The notes under the pieces were generated by a model that saw only the letters and a program-made list of their open reading frames with translations, did not search any database and had not been told where the DNA came from. 64,000 nucleotides of DNA, taken from positions 22,054,866 to 22,118,865 of the forward strand of contig JAAOOA010000086.1 of the NCBI GenBank assembly GCA_012861695.1, read 5' to 3'. A program made the translations under genes and the position numbers. Below are positions 26,901 to 37,352 of the stretch, in pieces (within the stretch, counting starts at the first letter, position 1; the number at the start of each line of letters is the position of its first letter). Source of the stretch: Trematomus loennbergii. Taxonomy: Eukaryota; Chordata; Actinopteri; Perciformes; Nototheniidae.

Positions 26901-28062
26901 CTGCACCTTTAGCAGCTTTGATAACACTTTAATGATCAATAACTACAATCAAAACATAAATATTTTTCTCAAATGTGCCAATCTGCACAATGACTACTTT
27001 TACTTTTAGTTAATTTAATATATTTTGATCCTAATACTTTTGTACTTTTACTTGAGTAACATTTTGATTGCAGGACTCTGGTACTTCTACTTTTTTGGAC
27101 AATCTGCACAAATACAATTTTGCACTAATGTACATTCTCAACTATTGAAGTGACCGTTATTTTGCATATATTGATTGTTGTGTTTTTTATTTAGGTCTTA
27201 ATGTGTGCATATGTAAAAATGTGTCTTTGATTCTGTGTATATAAGATATACATATTTGCACACTTTTGTATATACATTTGTTTTTATATTCGGGATTTGG
27301 GGAAACGGTATTTCGATCTCTGTCTGTACACACAAACTGGAAGATTGACAATAAAGTTGACTTTGACTTGACTTTTTACTCAAGTACAAGATCTGAGTAC
27401 TTCTCCCACCCCTGTGTGTGATGCTATTGATCATGGAAAAACAGGAGAGGGGCTACTACTATTTTTAAAAGGTTGAATAGGACACTGGACAAACCTTTTC
27501 TGCAATGCTGTAGAGAACCTCGTCCATCTTCATGCAGGTCGGGTCCCAGTCGTGTCCGAAGCGGATCACCAACACCCGGTCCTCTTCAGACAGGATGGCT
27601 TGGTCGACCTGCCAGCCATTGTGGAGATGTGGTAGCATGTACGACATCTTGATCCTTAGGTGTCGATTCCCACGCTGACAAAACAAATGTATCTTTAGCT
27701 TTACTTAATCAGAGGGCAGTGAGAGTAACTTTAAGTTACATTCAGCTATAAATGCAGATTTCTGCTCGTAGTTTGAGATGTGCAGTTAGCATGCTAGCTA
27801 GTTAGCTTGAATGGACGTAAGCCAAAGTAAAGTCTAGAAGGGGAAATAATTAAGCTTTACTAGTTAGATAGGAATTAAAAATGTTGATGCGGAAAAGCCT
27901 TACCTTAAATTGAAAGGGAATTCGTATTTAAACGATGCTTGTTGGGTCTTATTTTACACAAAAACCCGTTAGTAATTGCTGCCGCTGTGTGTACCTTTTC
28001 GTAAACGTTGTGTGTGTGCGCACCGCGTCATCAACAACGTGAACGCAACGTGATTACGTCAC
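23955..28062 (-). CDS. txnl4a: TXNL4A (Dim1/U5-15kD), whole gene
   Basis: Encodes the thioredoxin-like U5 snRNP 15-kDa protein, a small nuclear component of the U5 snRNP and U4/U6.U5 tri-snRNP needed for pre-mRNA splicing. Coding exons are 27495-27647, 24482-24585 and 24169-24340. They join in phase to 142 codons, the usual family length. The protein starts MSYMLPHLHNGWQVDQAI and ends SPKDYSTKYRY, both diagnostic of the family. The thioredoxin fold is present, but the catalytic CxxC is replaced around DPTCMKMD, as expected for this non-redox family. A non-coding exon (about 28,020-27,904) is joined to exon 2 by a 229-bp UTR intron. A minus-strand AATAAA lies at 23,976-23,981. Intron 2 (2.9 kb) has absorbed several transposable elements. 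No frameshift or stop was seen. Transcript ends are estimates. Confidence 0.95.
23976..23981 (-). terminator. Candidate TXNL4A poly(A) signal
   Basis: TTTATT on the plus strand reads AATAAA on the minus strand, about 190 bp after the TXNL4A stop codon. A second AATAAA-like minus-strand site lies near 23,885. Confidence 0.45.
24169..24340 (-). CDS. txnl4a: TXNL4A exon 4 (terminal coding exon)
   Basis: The acceptor is TCTACAG before 24,340; the stop TGA is at 24,171-24,169. It encodes the C-terminal 56 residues, including DLGTGNNNKINW and RGARKGRGLVVSP, which are near-invariant in the Dim1 family. The 3' UTR continues towards about 23,955. Confidence 0.95.
24482..24585 (-). CDS. txnl4a: TXNL4A exon 3
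   Basis: The exon is 104 nt, with acceptor CTGACAG before 24,585 and donor TTTAG|GTGAGC at 24,482/24,481. It encodes VKNFAVIYLVDITEVPDF followed by NKMYELYDPCTVMFFF, the central beta strands of the thioredoxin fold. It leaves in phase 2, and the first base of the next exon completes an Arg codon. Confidence 0.95.
25015..25445 (+). mobile_element. 3' remnant of a non-LTR retrotransposon (LINE)
   Basis: Translation gives SLH*LPVRFKIDLKMLLFAY then YSLNGLA. In another frame RSLRSADMW and later APxxWN-like blocks appear. This is the usual C-terminal pattern of L2/CR1/Rex1-type polyproteins, broken by stops and frameshifts. It is followed by a GTAGAGCACCTTGGTCAACC tail typical of these LINEs. It lies antisense within TXNL4A intron 2 and is inactive. 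Confidence 0.75.
25565..25747 (-). mobile_element. tRNA-derived SINE, minus-strand copy
   Basis: The reverse complement carries a tRNA-like head with box B GTTCGAGTCCC (25,684-25,694), a body reading CCAAATTGCTCCTGTGGGGA, and a tail CTTTGGATAAAAGCGTCTAAC. It is the same family as 44,579-44,770. Confidence 0.85.
26625..27415. repeat. Teleost 'ACTTGAGTA' repeat with nested insertion
   Basis: Repeated TACTTTTACTTGAGTA and ACTCCGCTACATGTA motifs mark a common fish interspersed repeat (26,625-27,095 and 27,378-27,415), ending in ACTTCTCCCACCCC. It is split by a 275-bp insertion. Confidence 0.65.
27096..27370 (+). mobile_element. Retroelement 3' fragment inserted in another repeat
   Basis: Flanked by ACTTTTT on both sides (27,089-27,095 and 27,371-27,377). 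It ends with TGACAATAAAGTTGACTTTG and a GACTT tail, typical of fish non-LTR retroelement 3' ends. Confidence 0.65.
27495..27674 (-). CDS. txnl4a: TXNL4A exon 2 (start codon exon)
   Basis: The coding part is 27495-27647, 51 codons starting at the ATG at 27,647-27,645. The upstream 27 bases are 5' UTR behind a good acceptor (TTTTGTCAG, exon from 27,674). The donor is AAAAG|GTTTGT at 27,495/27,494, phase 0. The encoded stretch runs from MSYMLPHLHN to LYSIAEK. Confidence 0.95.
27904..28020 (-). other. txnl4a: Probable TXNL4A non-coding first exon
   Basis: A strong minus-strand donor, TTTAAG|GTAAGG, ends an exon at 27,904 and pairs with the acceptor before 27,674, giving a 229-bp UTR intron. The 5' boundary is not defined by sequence and is placed arbitrarily near 28,020, below the CpG-bearing promoter region. 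It contains no ATG frame of note. Confidence 0.6.
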
Positions 28063-28066
28063 ACGT
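28021..28066 (-). promoter_or_regulatory. TXNL4A promoter with ATF/CREB-like site
   Basis: A short GC/CpG-richer patch lies immediately upstream of the presumed first exon. It holds TTACGTCA at 28,054-28,061, a near-perfect cAMP-response/ATF element (TGACGTAA on the gene strand), with further ACGT/CGTCA half-sites at 28,025-28,050. No TATA box was seen. Assignment to TXNL4A rests on position and orientation. Confidence 0.5.
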
Positions 28067-29715
28067 ATGTATGCTTTTGTTTTAGTTTTTTCTGTCGTAC
28101 AGTAACTGGAACATTTAAAAGTACATTCATACACAAATTATGGTTTGTTTTTAAAAACGTTCACAATGAGGAGTCGGTCTCATTAGAAGTAAAACAAAAA
28201 GTTCATCTATTTTTTTAATTACTAACTCACAAAGAAAGAGAAATGAAAACCATCACTAGGCATGGTAATTGATTTAAATCCAAATCAGGAATGTTTTGGG
28301 TACTTTACTCGCTTCAAACATTCTTGACCAAGGCCATACTTAAATAAATGTGGCAAACAGACTGACAGACTTTTTTTTCTAAGCTATACAGTGAACACCC
28401 TCATCTGTTTTATAACCAAATATAGACACAGTTATACTGAGTTATTATCTCTGCAGCACCTTAAGTAAATTAAAAGCTGAACATTCCTCAGACAAACAGG
28501 ACACATGATCCAGTTTATCCCCAACATGCTCACTTGAGTCATCACTTATCTTCACTGCCGTCTCTCAGTGATAGAAATTGAGAGATCAGCTGTCTTGGTT
28601 TACAAATGTAAAGTTTAAAGATGTAGTAGAAATTCTTTCATGATTTCATGTCTTCAAGGGACATTTCAAAACTGTTGACTGTCTGTGTAAACATTATTTC
28701 CAGAAGTATAGACCCTAAAAATATATATCTTTTAAAAAAGAAATTATTGTCTAATTTCCCTTCTGCATCTTCCTCCTTATTTCCATTCATCTCGGTCGGT
28801 GAAAATGCATCTGTTCGCGGGATAACTCATTAGCCTACCATTACATGTAGATAAATTATTAAAATATTTAATAGTATATAGAGTACAGAGACACAAAGAC
28901 AAAACATGTATTGTTGTGCAATTCATTACAGTACAAATAGAAAGTACAACGGACAAACGTTTAAAGGTTATATGAAAAACATTCCAGTCTATGACATAGC
29001 AGCATATTATGGCACTCCTTAGAGTATAAATCAACATTAGATATGTTTTATCTTTATTTCCACCACGCAACTACACAATCACATTACTGTGGTTCTGAAT
29101 GGACGAATGATTGACAAATTTAGACTACTCGGCGTTAGTCTATTTTGGTCTAGGACACTTGATTGTTTAACGAGAAATGATTTCGCCATCTTCACAATAA
29201 AATTACGATCTGTTTTCTAAATACCATCAACACTGTAATCATCCCTTAAAGCTGACAAAGGCATTCTTTAAATTCTGAATGGCTGTTTTTTCACATTGCA
29301 CAACATCAGCCTTCAGATCAAGTTTGAACGGTCTCTCGTTACAAGTCTCTGCTGAAAAGAGACATAACTCTTGCACCAGGTTGGTTATACAAGTCCTCTC
29401 TGCTATAAAACCACACCCTGTTCAGCAAAAAAAGTTCAGATCCAAGTATGCATGAACCCACTTTATGCCAGCAGGTGGCATTAGGAACATTCACATATTT
29501 TCTGGAGCCAAAACGACTCCACCAGTGGTTCTTTGAACGTCCCACGACGTCTAGAGGAAAATATCCAAAGTCCATCGCTGTTCCACGAGGCAATTATGAA
29601 AAATCCTGTGCACATTAATGTCTAACAATCCCTGAGGAGCGCAGAAGCTCGGCTGAACAGACAGTGTTGGGTTGAGGTCAGGGCACAGGAGACTGAAACT
29701 GGACTCCTGCAGCTC
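28067..29715 (-). other. Probable 3' UTR/intergenic stretch between two minus-strand genes
   Basis: No convincing exon was seen here. It separates the TXNL4A promoter from the RING-like terminal exon. A minus-strand AATAAA lies at 29,053-29,058, so 29,715 down to about 29,030 may be 3' UTR of the unidentified gene. Confidence 0.35.
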
Positions 29716-29773
29716 CTAGTCGGAGGGATGCTCCGGGCACGAGCGATTCACCTGAAACCACTCGTCTATACAC
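29716..29773 (-). CDS. Probable last coding exon of an unidentified RING-like protein
   Basis: On the minus strand an acceptor (GTGTTTCAG) precedes 29,773 and a frame runs to TAG at 29,718-29,716. The residues are CIDEWFQVNRSCPEHPSD, after one base completing the previous codon. The pattern C-x2-E-W-F-x4-R-S-C-P-x-H resembles the second half of a RING-H2-type zinc-binding domain (CxxxW...CPxC), with His in place of the last Cys. I could not name the protein or find its upstream exons, which may lie in the assembly gap or farther left on the gene strand. A short non-coding stretch with a minus-strand AATAAA at 29,053-29,058 would serve as 3' UTR. Whether it is a real gene end or a chance frame needs a protein search. 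Confidence 0.5.
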
Positions 29774-30750
29774 CTGAAACACGAACAGGAGAGGTTTGTG
29801 TCTTGTGTGATCAAAATAAGTTAAAAAACACATACTAGGCCTGTCAAGATAACAGATTTTATCGTGATATATGTTGTGTATTTCTGCCCAGAATTGGAAT
29901 TAATTAGATTTTTGTCATTTAATATACATTCTTTCAAAGAACAATTTACTTTTGATTCTCAAGAATATTCCAACATTTTTTAAATATCCTAGTGAATAAA
30001 TAATCTGCCAAATGCAAAATTATTACTTGAGATAAATAAATAAACGTTTTACTTATATTCAAGTTGTTCTGGTCCTCAAGACACATGTGGTGCATATTTC
30101 AGATATTGTATTAATTGAACTACAACCTTTTCTTGAAACAATGCTTCTCTATCCACCTGTATTTTATCTTTGGTATTTTTAATAAAATTATGTATGTCAG
30201 TGCCTTGCACAAAAGTAAAAAAAATAGCTCAGACAGAGTGCATTCTTGCTTAACTAATAGTTTAATATTTTTTGAAATACGCTTGTTTTTCTCTCCAAAA
30301 GACTCATACCACGTGTAGGAGCCGAAATGCTTAGTTACCCTCTGTTTATTGTTTTTTGGTATCATTATTGTTTTCACAGCACACATTCGTAATTGGTCAC
30401 TTCCGGCAATAGTAACATGGGAGTGGTTTATTGTATTTAGAACACCTGTTGTCAGGGTTTGTAGAAAAGGCAAAGAGCATGGGCTAGGTTCAGACATATT
30501 CTGTTGACCGTTGGTCCCGTTTTAGTTATTGTTTTTTTTCCATTATGAAACATCGCTAAACTATAACTTTGGTACAGACTTTATACTTCAAAATCAAAGT
30601 GATGAGCCTAACTCTAAGCGACTATTCAGTGGGAGATTAGTCACCTCACCACTCTCATGTTTGTATGCTATCAATGAAGCTCTGGTATCATGATTTTGTT
30701 TACAGTTGGTGCATTTGTCAACCTATTCCCAACCACAATCTGCTTATTTT

Positions 30751-30847
30751 GTGTGTGTGTGTGTGTGGGTGTGTGTGTGTGTGTGTGTGGTGTGTGTGTT
30801 GTGTGTGTGTGTGTGTGTGGGTGTGTGTGTGTGTGTGTTGTGTGTGG

Positions 30848-30878
<31 letters not shown>

Positions 30879-30887
30879 TGTGTGGTG

Positions 30888-30937
<50 letters not shown>
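30751..30937. repeat. (TG)n microsatellite ending at the assembly gap
   Basis: An interrupted TG array that runs directly into Ns, so its true length is unknown. Confidence 0.97.
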
Positions 30938-31037
30938 NNNNNNNNNNNNNNNNNNNNNNNNNNNNNNNNNNNNNNNNNNNNNNNNNNNNNNNNNNNNNNN
31001 NNNNNNNNNNNNNNNNNNNNNNNNNNNNNNNNNNNNN
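30938..31037. other. Assembly gap (100 N)
   Basis: Exactly 100 N, a conventional placeholder for a gap of unknown size. The preceding (TG)n array is the probable cause. Confidence 0.99.
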
Positions 31038-31969
31038 CATGAATTTAAAATGAAATATCACTGCAGCCAGAAGAAGTGCACAATTGGATGTAAAGCATAG
31101 ATTTGTTTCTGTCTAGAACAACACTGACTGTACTATGAACATCTACTTTATACAGTATGCATAATTGACAATAAGAGTAACATGTACAATATGTGCCAGA
31201 CATATTAGCACAATTGTTGAAATTGTTAGCAAAATAAAATACAGTTGCATTGACAAAAATGCAATGTATTTATTAGAGGATATAAGAATAAATATATATA
31301 ATTAATCTATAACTATTCTGCGTTTTGACATTTTTTTGTGTATAAATAACACTAATAAAAAAGGTATGTTACTGCAACAACTCACTATTGATTTAATCTG
31401 ACAATTTGATTATGGTTTAATAAAATAAAAAGTAGTGAAAAAAAAGGGTCCATTCACATTTTTCGAAAGTCAAAGGTGATGTCTTGTTTGGTCTGTCCAA
31501 CAAACTAAAATATGCACTTTAATTTGATACAGATTAGTGCATTAATAGATACTTTAATTTAAGTTATCAAAATCAGGAAATCTAGCTTATAATTTTTCTG
31601 TCTGTCTAATCGATAAGTCCACTTATTGTTGCAGCTCTACACATTATCTCCTCTTCTAGAAATGTTGACAACTTTCAACTAAATATAAGGGTTATATGAC
31701 TGTGAATATTTAAGATGAATAAATATAAAATGTTATATTGTAGCAGTCGTTTTCTTTAGAAATAATACAGTGTGACTCTCTTCTATTTATAAGTGAATGG
31801 ACTCCAGTCATAAATCAGTATACTGTAACATTGAACTTTTGTCGTAAAGAAATGTGTTTGTTCTTTTATCACTGTCTCCTATTGTTTTTGCAGTTAAAAA
31901 TAAGCATAGATTGCTATATTTAAACCACATGACATTACTTTCTCACTTCCACTTAGTGTGTGTGTCACA
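31038..31969. other. No gene recognised
   Basis: Very AT-rich. It includes a fragment near 31,600-31,640 (TAATCGATAAGTCCACTTAT and GTTGCAGCTCTA) that resembles the end of a fish hAT-type element. Confidence 0.45.
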
Positions 31970-32480
31970 GTGACATTTATAAAACTCCAAGGCTTGGTGT
32001 CGTCGCTCCTCTCTCTCTAAGCCCCGCCTTCAATTTAGGTTCTCAGGCTCTGTTGCCGCAGCAACGAAAGGGCGCGCACGCGAGAAGAAAAAAAGGTTGG
32101 GTACCAGTTTTTAGACTAGGTCACACCAGCGCTCAGAGAGGAAACACACACTTGGAAACACACAGAGTGACCGCTACATCTAAAGTAGCCTGCAGTGATT
32201 CCTCTCTGCAGATTTTCATCACCTTGCTCCTGTTTCAGCTTTTTCTCCCTCTTCCTCCTCCCCTCCTCTTGGTGTGCATTGTCCTTGAGAGTGTGTGTCC
32301 CTGCGGGGGAGCGCCTCTTCAAGCAGTCACCTGGTACTGGGTAAACTGGGTTACGCTAATAACATTTCAGCCCAGAATATCTCAACGACCCTGCGTGTTG
32401 GAGAGAAACCGTGGCCTAGATACGGCACGGCAGCCCCGGCCTATCTCCACAATCCTTGGCCTTGTTGCCTCCTGTTGGTG
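31970..32480. promoter_or_regulatory. GC-rich promoter-like island with X-box-like site
   Basis: CpG-richer than its surroundings (GGGCGCGCACGCGAG at 32,070-32,084). It contains GTTGCCGCAGCAAC at 32,052-32,065, which fits the RFX X-box palindrome (GTNRCC...RGYAAC). A plus-strand GT donor-like site (CTGG|GTAAAC) is at 32,341. No protein-coding exon was recognised. It could be the start of an unidentified transcript on either strand. Confidence 0.35.
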
Positions 32481-32863
32481 TGTGTGACAGCCAGGCAGAC
32501 ATACAGAGAGTGAGAAAGGGACTGCTTATGTGAGAATGAGGCTGTGTATAGGCTAGAGCTGGCCTGTGTTGTCTTTGGGATAGGAAACAGTCTGGTCTTG
32601 TTTGGGAGAAAGCTGCATTGTGCTGAGCTGGTGCATATTCAGCGCCGTGCTACGCCGGCCCAGCAGCTGATAGTGAATGGACACGCTGTGGCCACTGGGA
32701 AGTGTCTATTGTCCCGGGGAGAATCGGTTCCCACACTCCCCTAACACTCCTATTGTGTTATGATCAACCCCCCCCCCCTGCCCCTGGCCCATGCCCTCAA
32801 CACACAGTTCATTGGACATGCTGGGGGATATTATTCACTCATTAAATGAACATGCTATCCATG

Positions 32864-32901
<38 letters not shown>

Positions 32902-34204
32902 ATACACATATACACACACACAGCTGTACTGTCAGGGAATGAGGCACTGCCAAATAGTGTAAACCCATGGTTTCCCAAAGTCTGAGCCCAGGGACCAGCG
33001 GGGGTCCCTCCAGCAACAACGTCACTGTTCCCCCGCTCCCTAGTTGGCATTTGGGATTATGGGAAAATGTTTGCGTGTACAGTATGAGCGTATTTAAAAA
33101 GAAAAACGTTTTACTGTACCTCACCCATATATAGCAAAATGTGTGTCACAGGGTGTCTCGTGGGTGTGAAATGTCTCTAATTAGCCAGTTATTTCAAGCC
33201 TTTGGAAGCTTTGCACCATATTCCAAGTACAGTACATTGTGCTAAATACATCTAAAAGTGTTTTTTTGCCCTTTTTACCTTTTTTTAATGGATGGATGCA
33301 ATACAATATTTATTAGATATCTGAAAAATACTGATCAAATAGCTGGATTGGTATTGGTGAGAATGAGGCCTATCTATGTAATTCTATGTTTGTATAACAT
33401 AACATTTTAATACGATACTCGAAACCCAGGTATTGGAAACGGGAGAAAATAATAATATTCAAATATTTCTAGTGCATGTTCACACGTTTTTAATTTCCCC
33501 CCATTTTTCATGTTTATTTAGCTGTTTACAGTTAAAAAGACTGTTATTACTATACAGGTAGCATTCAAATATATTGGTAGACTTTGGCATTTTCTTAAGG
33601 GTTCGGAGATTCCTATTTGAGCTCCTGGGGCCGCTCTTTGGCAGTGATAATCTGTGTCTACTGGTTAGTAAGGGACATATTTTGGTTGGATAGGGAACAT
33701 TTAAAAAAGTCTCTCTAGGATGTATAATGTGGCTTACATTTTCAGTTTGAGAAAGGTTATACTAAAACTGTACATTTCTGTATAGTAGGACTGTGGGTAA
33801 GCGTTAGGATAACCAGATAATCTGACTACACATTTTGAATGAATGTGTTGTCTCAAATGTTCATATAATCATTGAAATCATATTATAAGACATATATATG
33901 TCTTATACTCTGATTGCCTTTTACTCGTTTAAATAGTATTTTTAGTCCTATACGTGTTTAACAGAGACATATTTTTAGGGTTGACATTGCAGGAAGGGCA
34001 AAAGCTGGCTTTGCAAATGGTTAAGGACTGGGGGGTTTTATGGTTTAATGGTGGGGATGTTTAGATAATGCCTAAGAGAATTGATGGGTGGGACCAGTTG
34101 GCTATTTTCTCTCAACTATATAGTGTGACTGTGAGCTGTATTCTGGGTGCAAAGCCATTATATCCTTTGAGGATGAAGTTGCTCTGTTCCTGCATTTGAG
34201 ATTG
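32481..34204. other. No gene recognised
   Basis: Contains (CA)n at 32,865-32,894 followed by ACATACACATACACATATAC. The stretch 32,560-32,720 has mixed composition and may be conserved non-coding DNA. The rest is AT-rich. Confidence 0.4.
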
Positions 34205-35424
34205 AGGTGCCGTTTACACAAGGACAAAACGGCTTGTATCTGCATAGTTTCTCTTGCGTATAGCCCTATTATTTACACGAGGCCGATAGAAACGGACCCC
34301 ACAAACGATAACGGGTCCCAAGGTGGATAGATTTGCAAACGAAACTCTCTGGGGGGTCAAACGAGTCCGTGTAATCGCCTCTATACGAATATTTCCTGAA
34401 AAAAACGATAGCCCCACCTCTCCCCGCCTCTGCTGCTCACTGCTGTAGCATGGCCAGTAGCCATCTGTAACGATCAACTATCAAAAATAGCTGTGTTAAT
34501 TAAACGCACAAGGGGTTCTTGAATGAAATAATATTATAAAAGGCAAACCAGAATTGTTAACGCCCAATATACTCCTTAAACAAAATAAACGGAGTCAGAT
34601 TTCATGCATTGATCCATTATATTGACAATTTTCCAGCCAAACAACACAAACAAAATTAAACAGTCCGCTCTGCGATACACCAAAATTGTCTTTACTGCCT
34701 AATCCAGGCCATTATTGTTCATTGCTCCTGCGCCCGTCGGCGGCAAAAAGAGAAATGTGTGTAGGCCTATTCAGGCTATAATCCACACAAAAAAAGGAAA
34801 CACGGGGACCGGCGTGTCCCAGAGGAGCGATCTCACCCGGTGTTTGTAGAGAATATCTCTCTTTCTGAGCGTCCTCTCCACGGAGACGTGCTTCTTGGTC
34901 GGTCGATGCAATATCCACAGATTCGGTTTCTTTCAGTTAACTTCCCCGTTGCATTTATCCATATATTTACATGCTGAGGAAATTACTATATCCCGCTGAA
35001 TACCAGCAATCGCCACACACACTTCCTCCTGTCAGTAGCTACTGCTAGTGCTACTGCTACTGACCATGCTACAGATGTTAGTGCAAAATCTACAGCTCCA
35101 CTACCACAACCATCAGCAACAAGTGGACATGGAGAATTACATTTAACTACTACATGTTGCTAAATCCACCGCGGGGCATAAACAGAAGGGTAGCCATGGC
35201 AACATTGCTGCGGGCTGCTCCGGGGTCGTCTTCGCTGCTTTTGGTGTATTTTGTGGCGGAAGTTACAGCGCCACTTACAGTCCCGGCATATGTACTACAG
35301 CGTGTCCAGCGTTTCCAGCGGTCTCGTTTGAACAGACACGTTAAATGAAACAAATGCATGTGAACGGAAGACTTTTTTGAAAACGCATACTGTGCATAAA
35401 CGCAAACGTTCCCGTGTGCACAAC
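34205..35424. mobile_element. DNA element B, copy 1 (about 1.2 kb)
   Basis: The left end AGGTGCCGTTTACACAAGG is inverted at the right end (CCCGTGTGCACAACACCT). Blocks such as GATAACGGGTCCCAAGGTGG, CTCTGGGGGGTC and CGCCTCTGCTGCTCAC recur in copy 2 at 44,819-45,791. No intact transposase frame was seen. Confidence 0.8.
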
Positions 35425-35514
35425 ACCTGATTTCAATTGTGTATAGAATTTCTTTATTACTTTATTAAATATAACAAAAGACAAACTTTACCACGAATAA
35501 TTTATCAGTTTCTC

Positions 35515-36698
35515 TTAAGGCGAGACACCCCAGGTGAATAGGGTAATTTTTTTAACTTAAAGATATCAGGTAAACATTTCTCCAGTTAATTACTTACAAT
35601 AAGGCAATTGTTTTTTGTATTACAAGTTTTCTGAAATAGCATGTTTAAATATGCATCTCATGAAATATGCGCATATTTTAACACATTTCAGGAACCGAAA
35701 TCTGAACTTTGGATAAAGCCAGGATCAAAATTATTGTTTCATTTTGTAGTCATATTAGTATCTAAAGCTTTTACAGAAGGGATTTTGGATATCTCTTTGT
35801 ATCACTCCATAAATCAGAAAATACTGTCAACAGCCCTAAAATATCAATTTTCACCATGTTTTTAGGTATAAAATGTTATATAATTCAGGCTATGAATTAT
35901 ATATGACCAAACCCTTCTGTAAAAGCCTTCATAATATTGATAGGAATATAACTGGAAGGTTTGGTGTATGTAACTGCTACTGAAGTGGAAATTTCGAACT
36001 CAGAGTAGGAGAAAAAACTCATTTTGAGAAAACGACCTTTAAAGATTGCAGTGTGACGCTAGCTAAACCCTCCTGTTATCTGGATGATAGCTTGCGCATC
36101 GACGCACTCCGTGAAGGTATTTCATGTTCGGGGTCATTTGTTTTTTGTATAACCTTGCTTTGTGCAAGTGACAATTGTTGTCGTCTTCTCTGTGAACGTT
36201 TTTTTCTCGTTATTTTGCCATTTTCAGATTTAAATTTCTAGCGGAAAGCTAACCAGGAAGTGCTTTAGCACACCACGTGACGCATCTGAACGAATCACGT
36301 TGTCAGAAATTGACACCAGCCAATGAGATTTGTTTCTTGGTTTAAGACCCCATTGCACTTTCACGATTGGTTGCTGATACAAAGGAAATGACCATATTTG
36401 GATCCGATGAGATTGTGCAGGAGAAACGGAGCTTTCCAACGATACCTCTGAAGACATGGTGCAAACAGCGGTCGCGGTACTTTATGTTACGTTAGAATGC
36501 TAACTTTTGGTGAATGTAGGAGAAATCTACAGACGCAAATAGACAAACTATAGTAAAATAAACACTTAAATGTGTATTTTGTATGTTTTCCTTCCAAAAG
36601 CCTGAAAGAAAACATGTTATGGAATCAAAATAGCACAAAATCTCAAAATTGACCAGTGCAGGAAAAACGATGTTTTTGCCTGCCGTGTCTCGCCTTAA
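35515..36698. mobile_element. TTAA-flanked DNA element (1,184 bp)
   Basis: Starts TTAAGGCGAGACACC and ends GTGTCTCGCCTTAA: terminal inverted repeats of about 14 bp with TTAA at each end, suggesting piggyBac-type insertion. The interior has short frames with no recognised domain. Confidence 0.85.
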
Positions 36699-37215
36699 GG
36701 GAATTAGCATTTGTGGACAATTTGAGAACTGTATTTGTTTATTCAATCATTCCACATCCAGGTAGCGACCCACTGTTGCACTGAAGTGGTTGCGTTTAAT
36801 TGGCCGAAACATGCGTCTGATGAGCAGTAATGGACAGACATTTGTTAATCAAGTGTCACCTCAGGGGAGAGGACGATTTATTCAGGCACAGTGGCCTTGC
36901 AAAGCATTATTGGTAATGAGAAACATTTGACACGGCCGGTGACGGTAAGAGGATAGAGTGAGGGCTCTTCACAGATGATTCATGTGAGGACGCTCAGACT
37001 GAAACATTACACCAGTTTACTCAGAGCTGTGAGCATCGTTTAAACGTTGCTTATGTTCTGCTGCACATTTCATCAGTGATATATACAGCGGACCCCCGTC
37101 TCATCTTCATTTAACGGATATTGACAGCTTCAACAAAATAGTGCTGTCCATGTTTTATTCATTTTTTGGTCTGTTGCTTCTTGCACCTTGTTTCCACTCT
37201 TTTGTCACAAGCAAC
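36699..37215. other. No gene recognised
   Basis: Mixed non-coding sequence; no repeat was recognised. Confidence 0.4.
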
Positions 37216-37352
37216 TCAAGGTTATTTAAAGAGAAGATCATTTTCAGTTTCATATTTGTGTTTTTTGTGTGGAGGAGAGACACTTTGGGATTTTAGGCAA
37301 ACACACTATAGGAAAGGTAAAAAACCCCAAAAGCATAATAGAGCCCCTTTAA
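37216..37352 (+). mobile_element. Partial copy of the 390-bp TTAA element family
   Basis: Ends AAAACCCCAAAAGCATAATA then GAGCCCCTTTAA, the right terminus of the family, with an internally deleted body. Confidence 0.75.

Noticed and set aside
31960..32487. 175-codon frame in the GC-rich island
   Set aside because: There is no recognisable domain and low-complexity Leu/Pro runs. The island is better described as promoter-like non-coding sequence.
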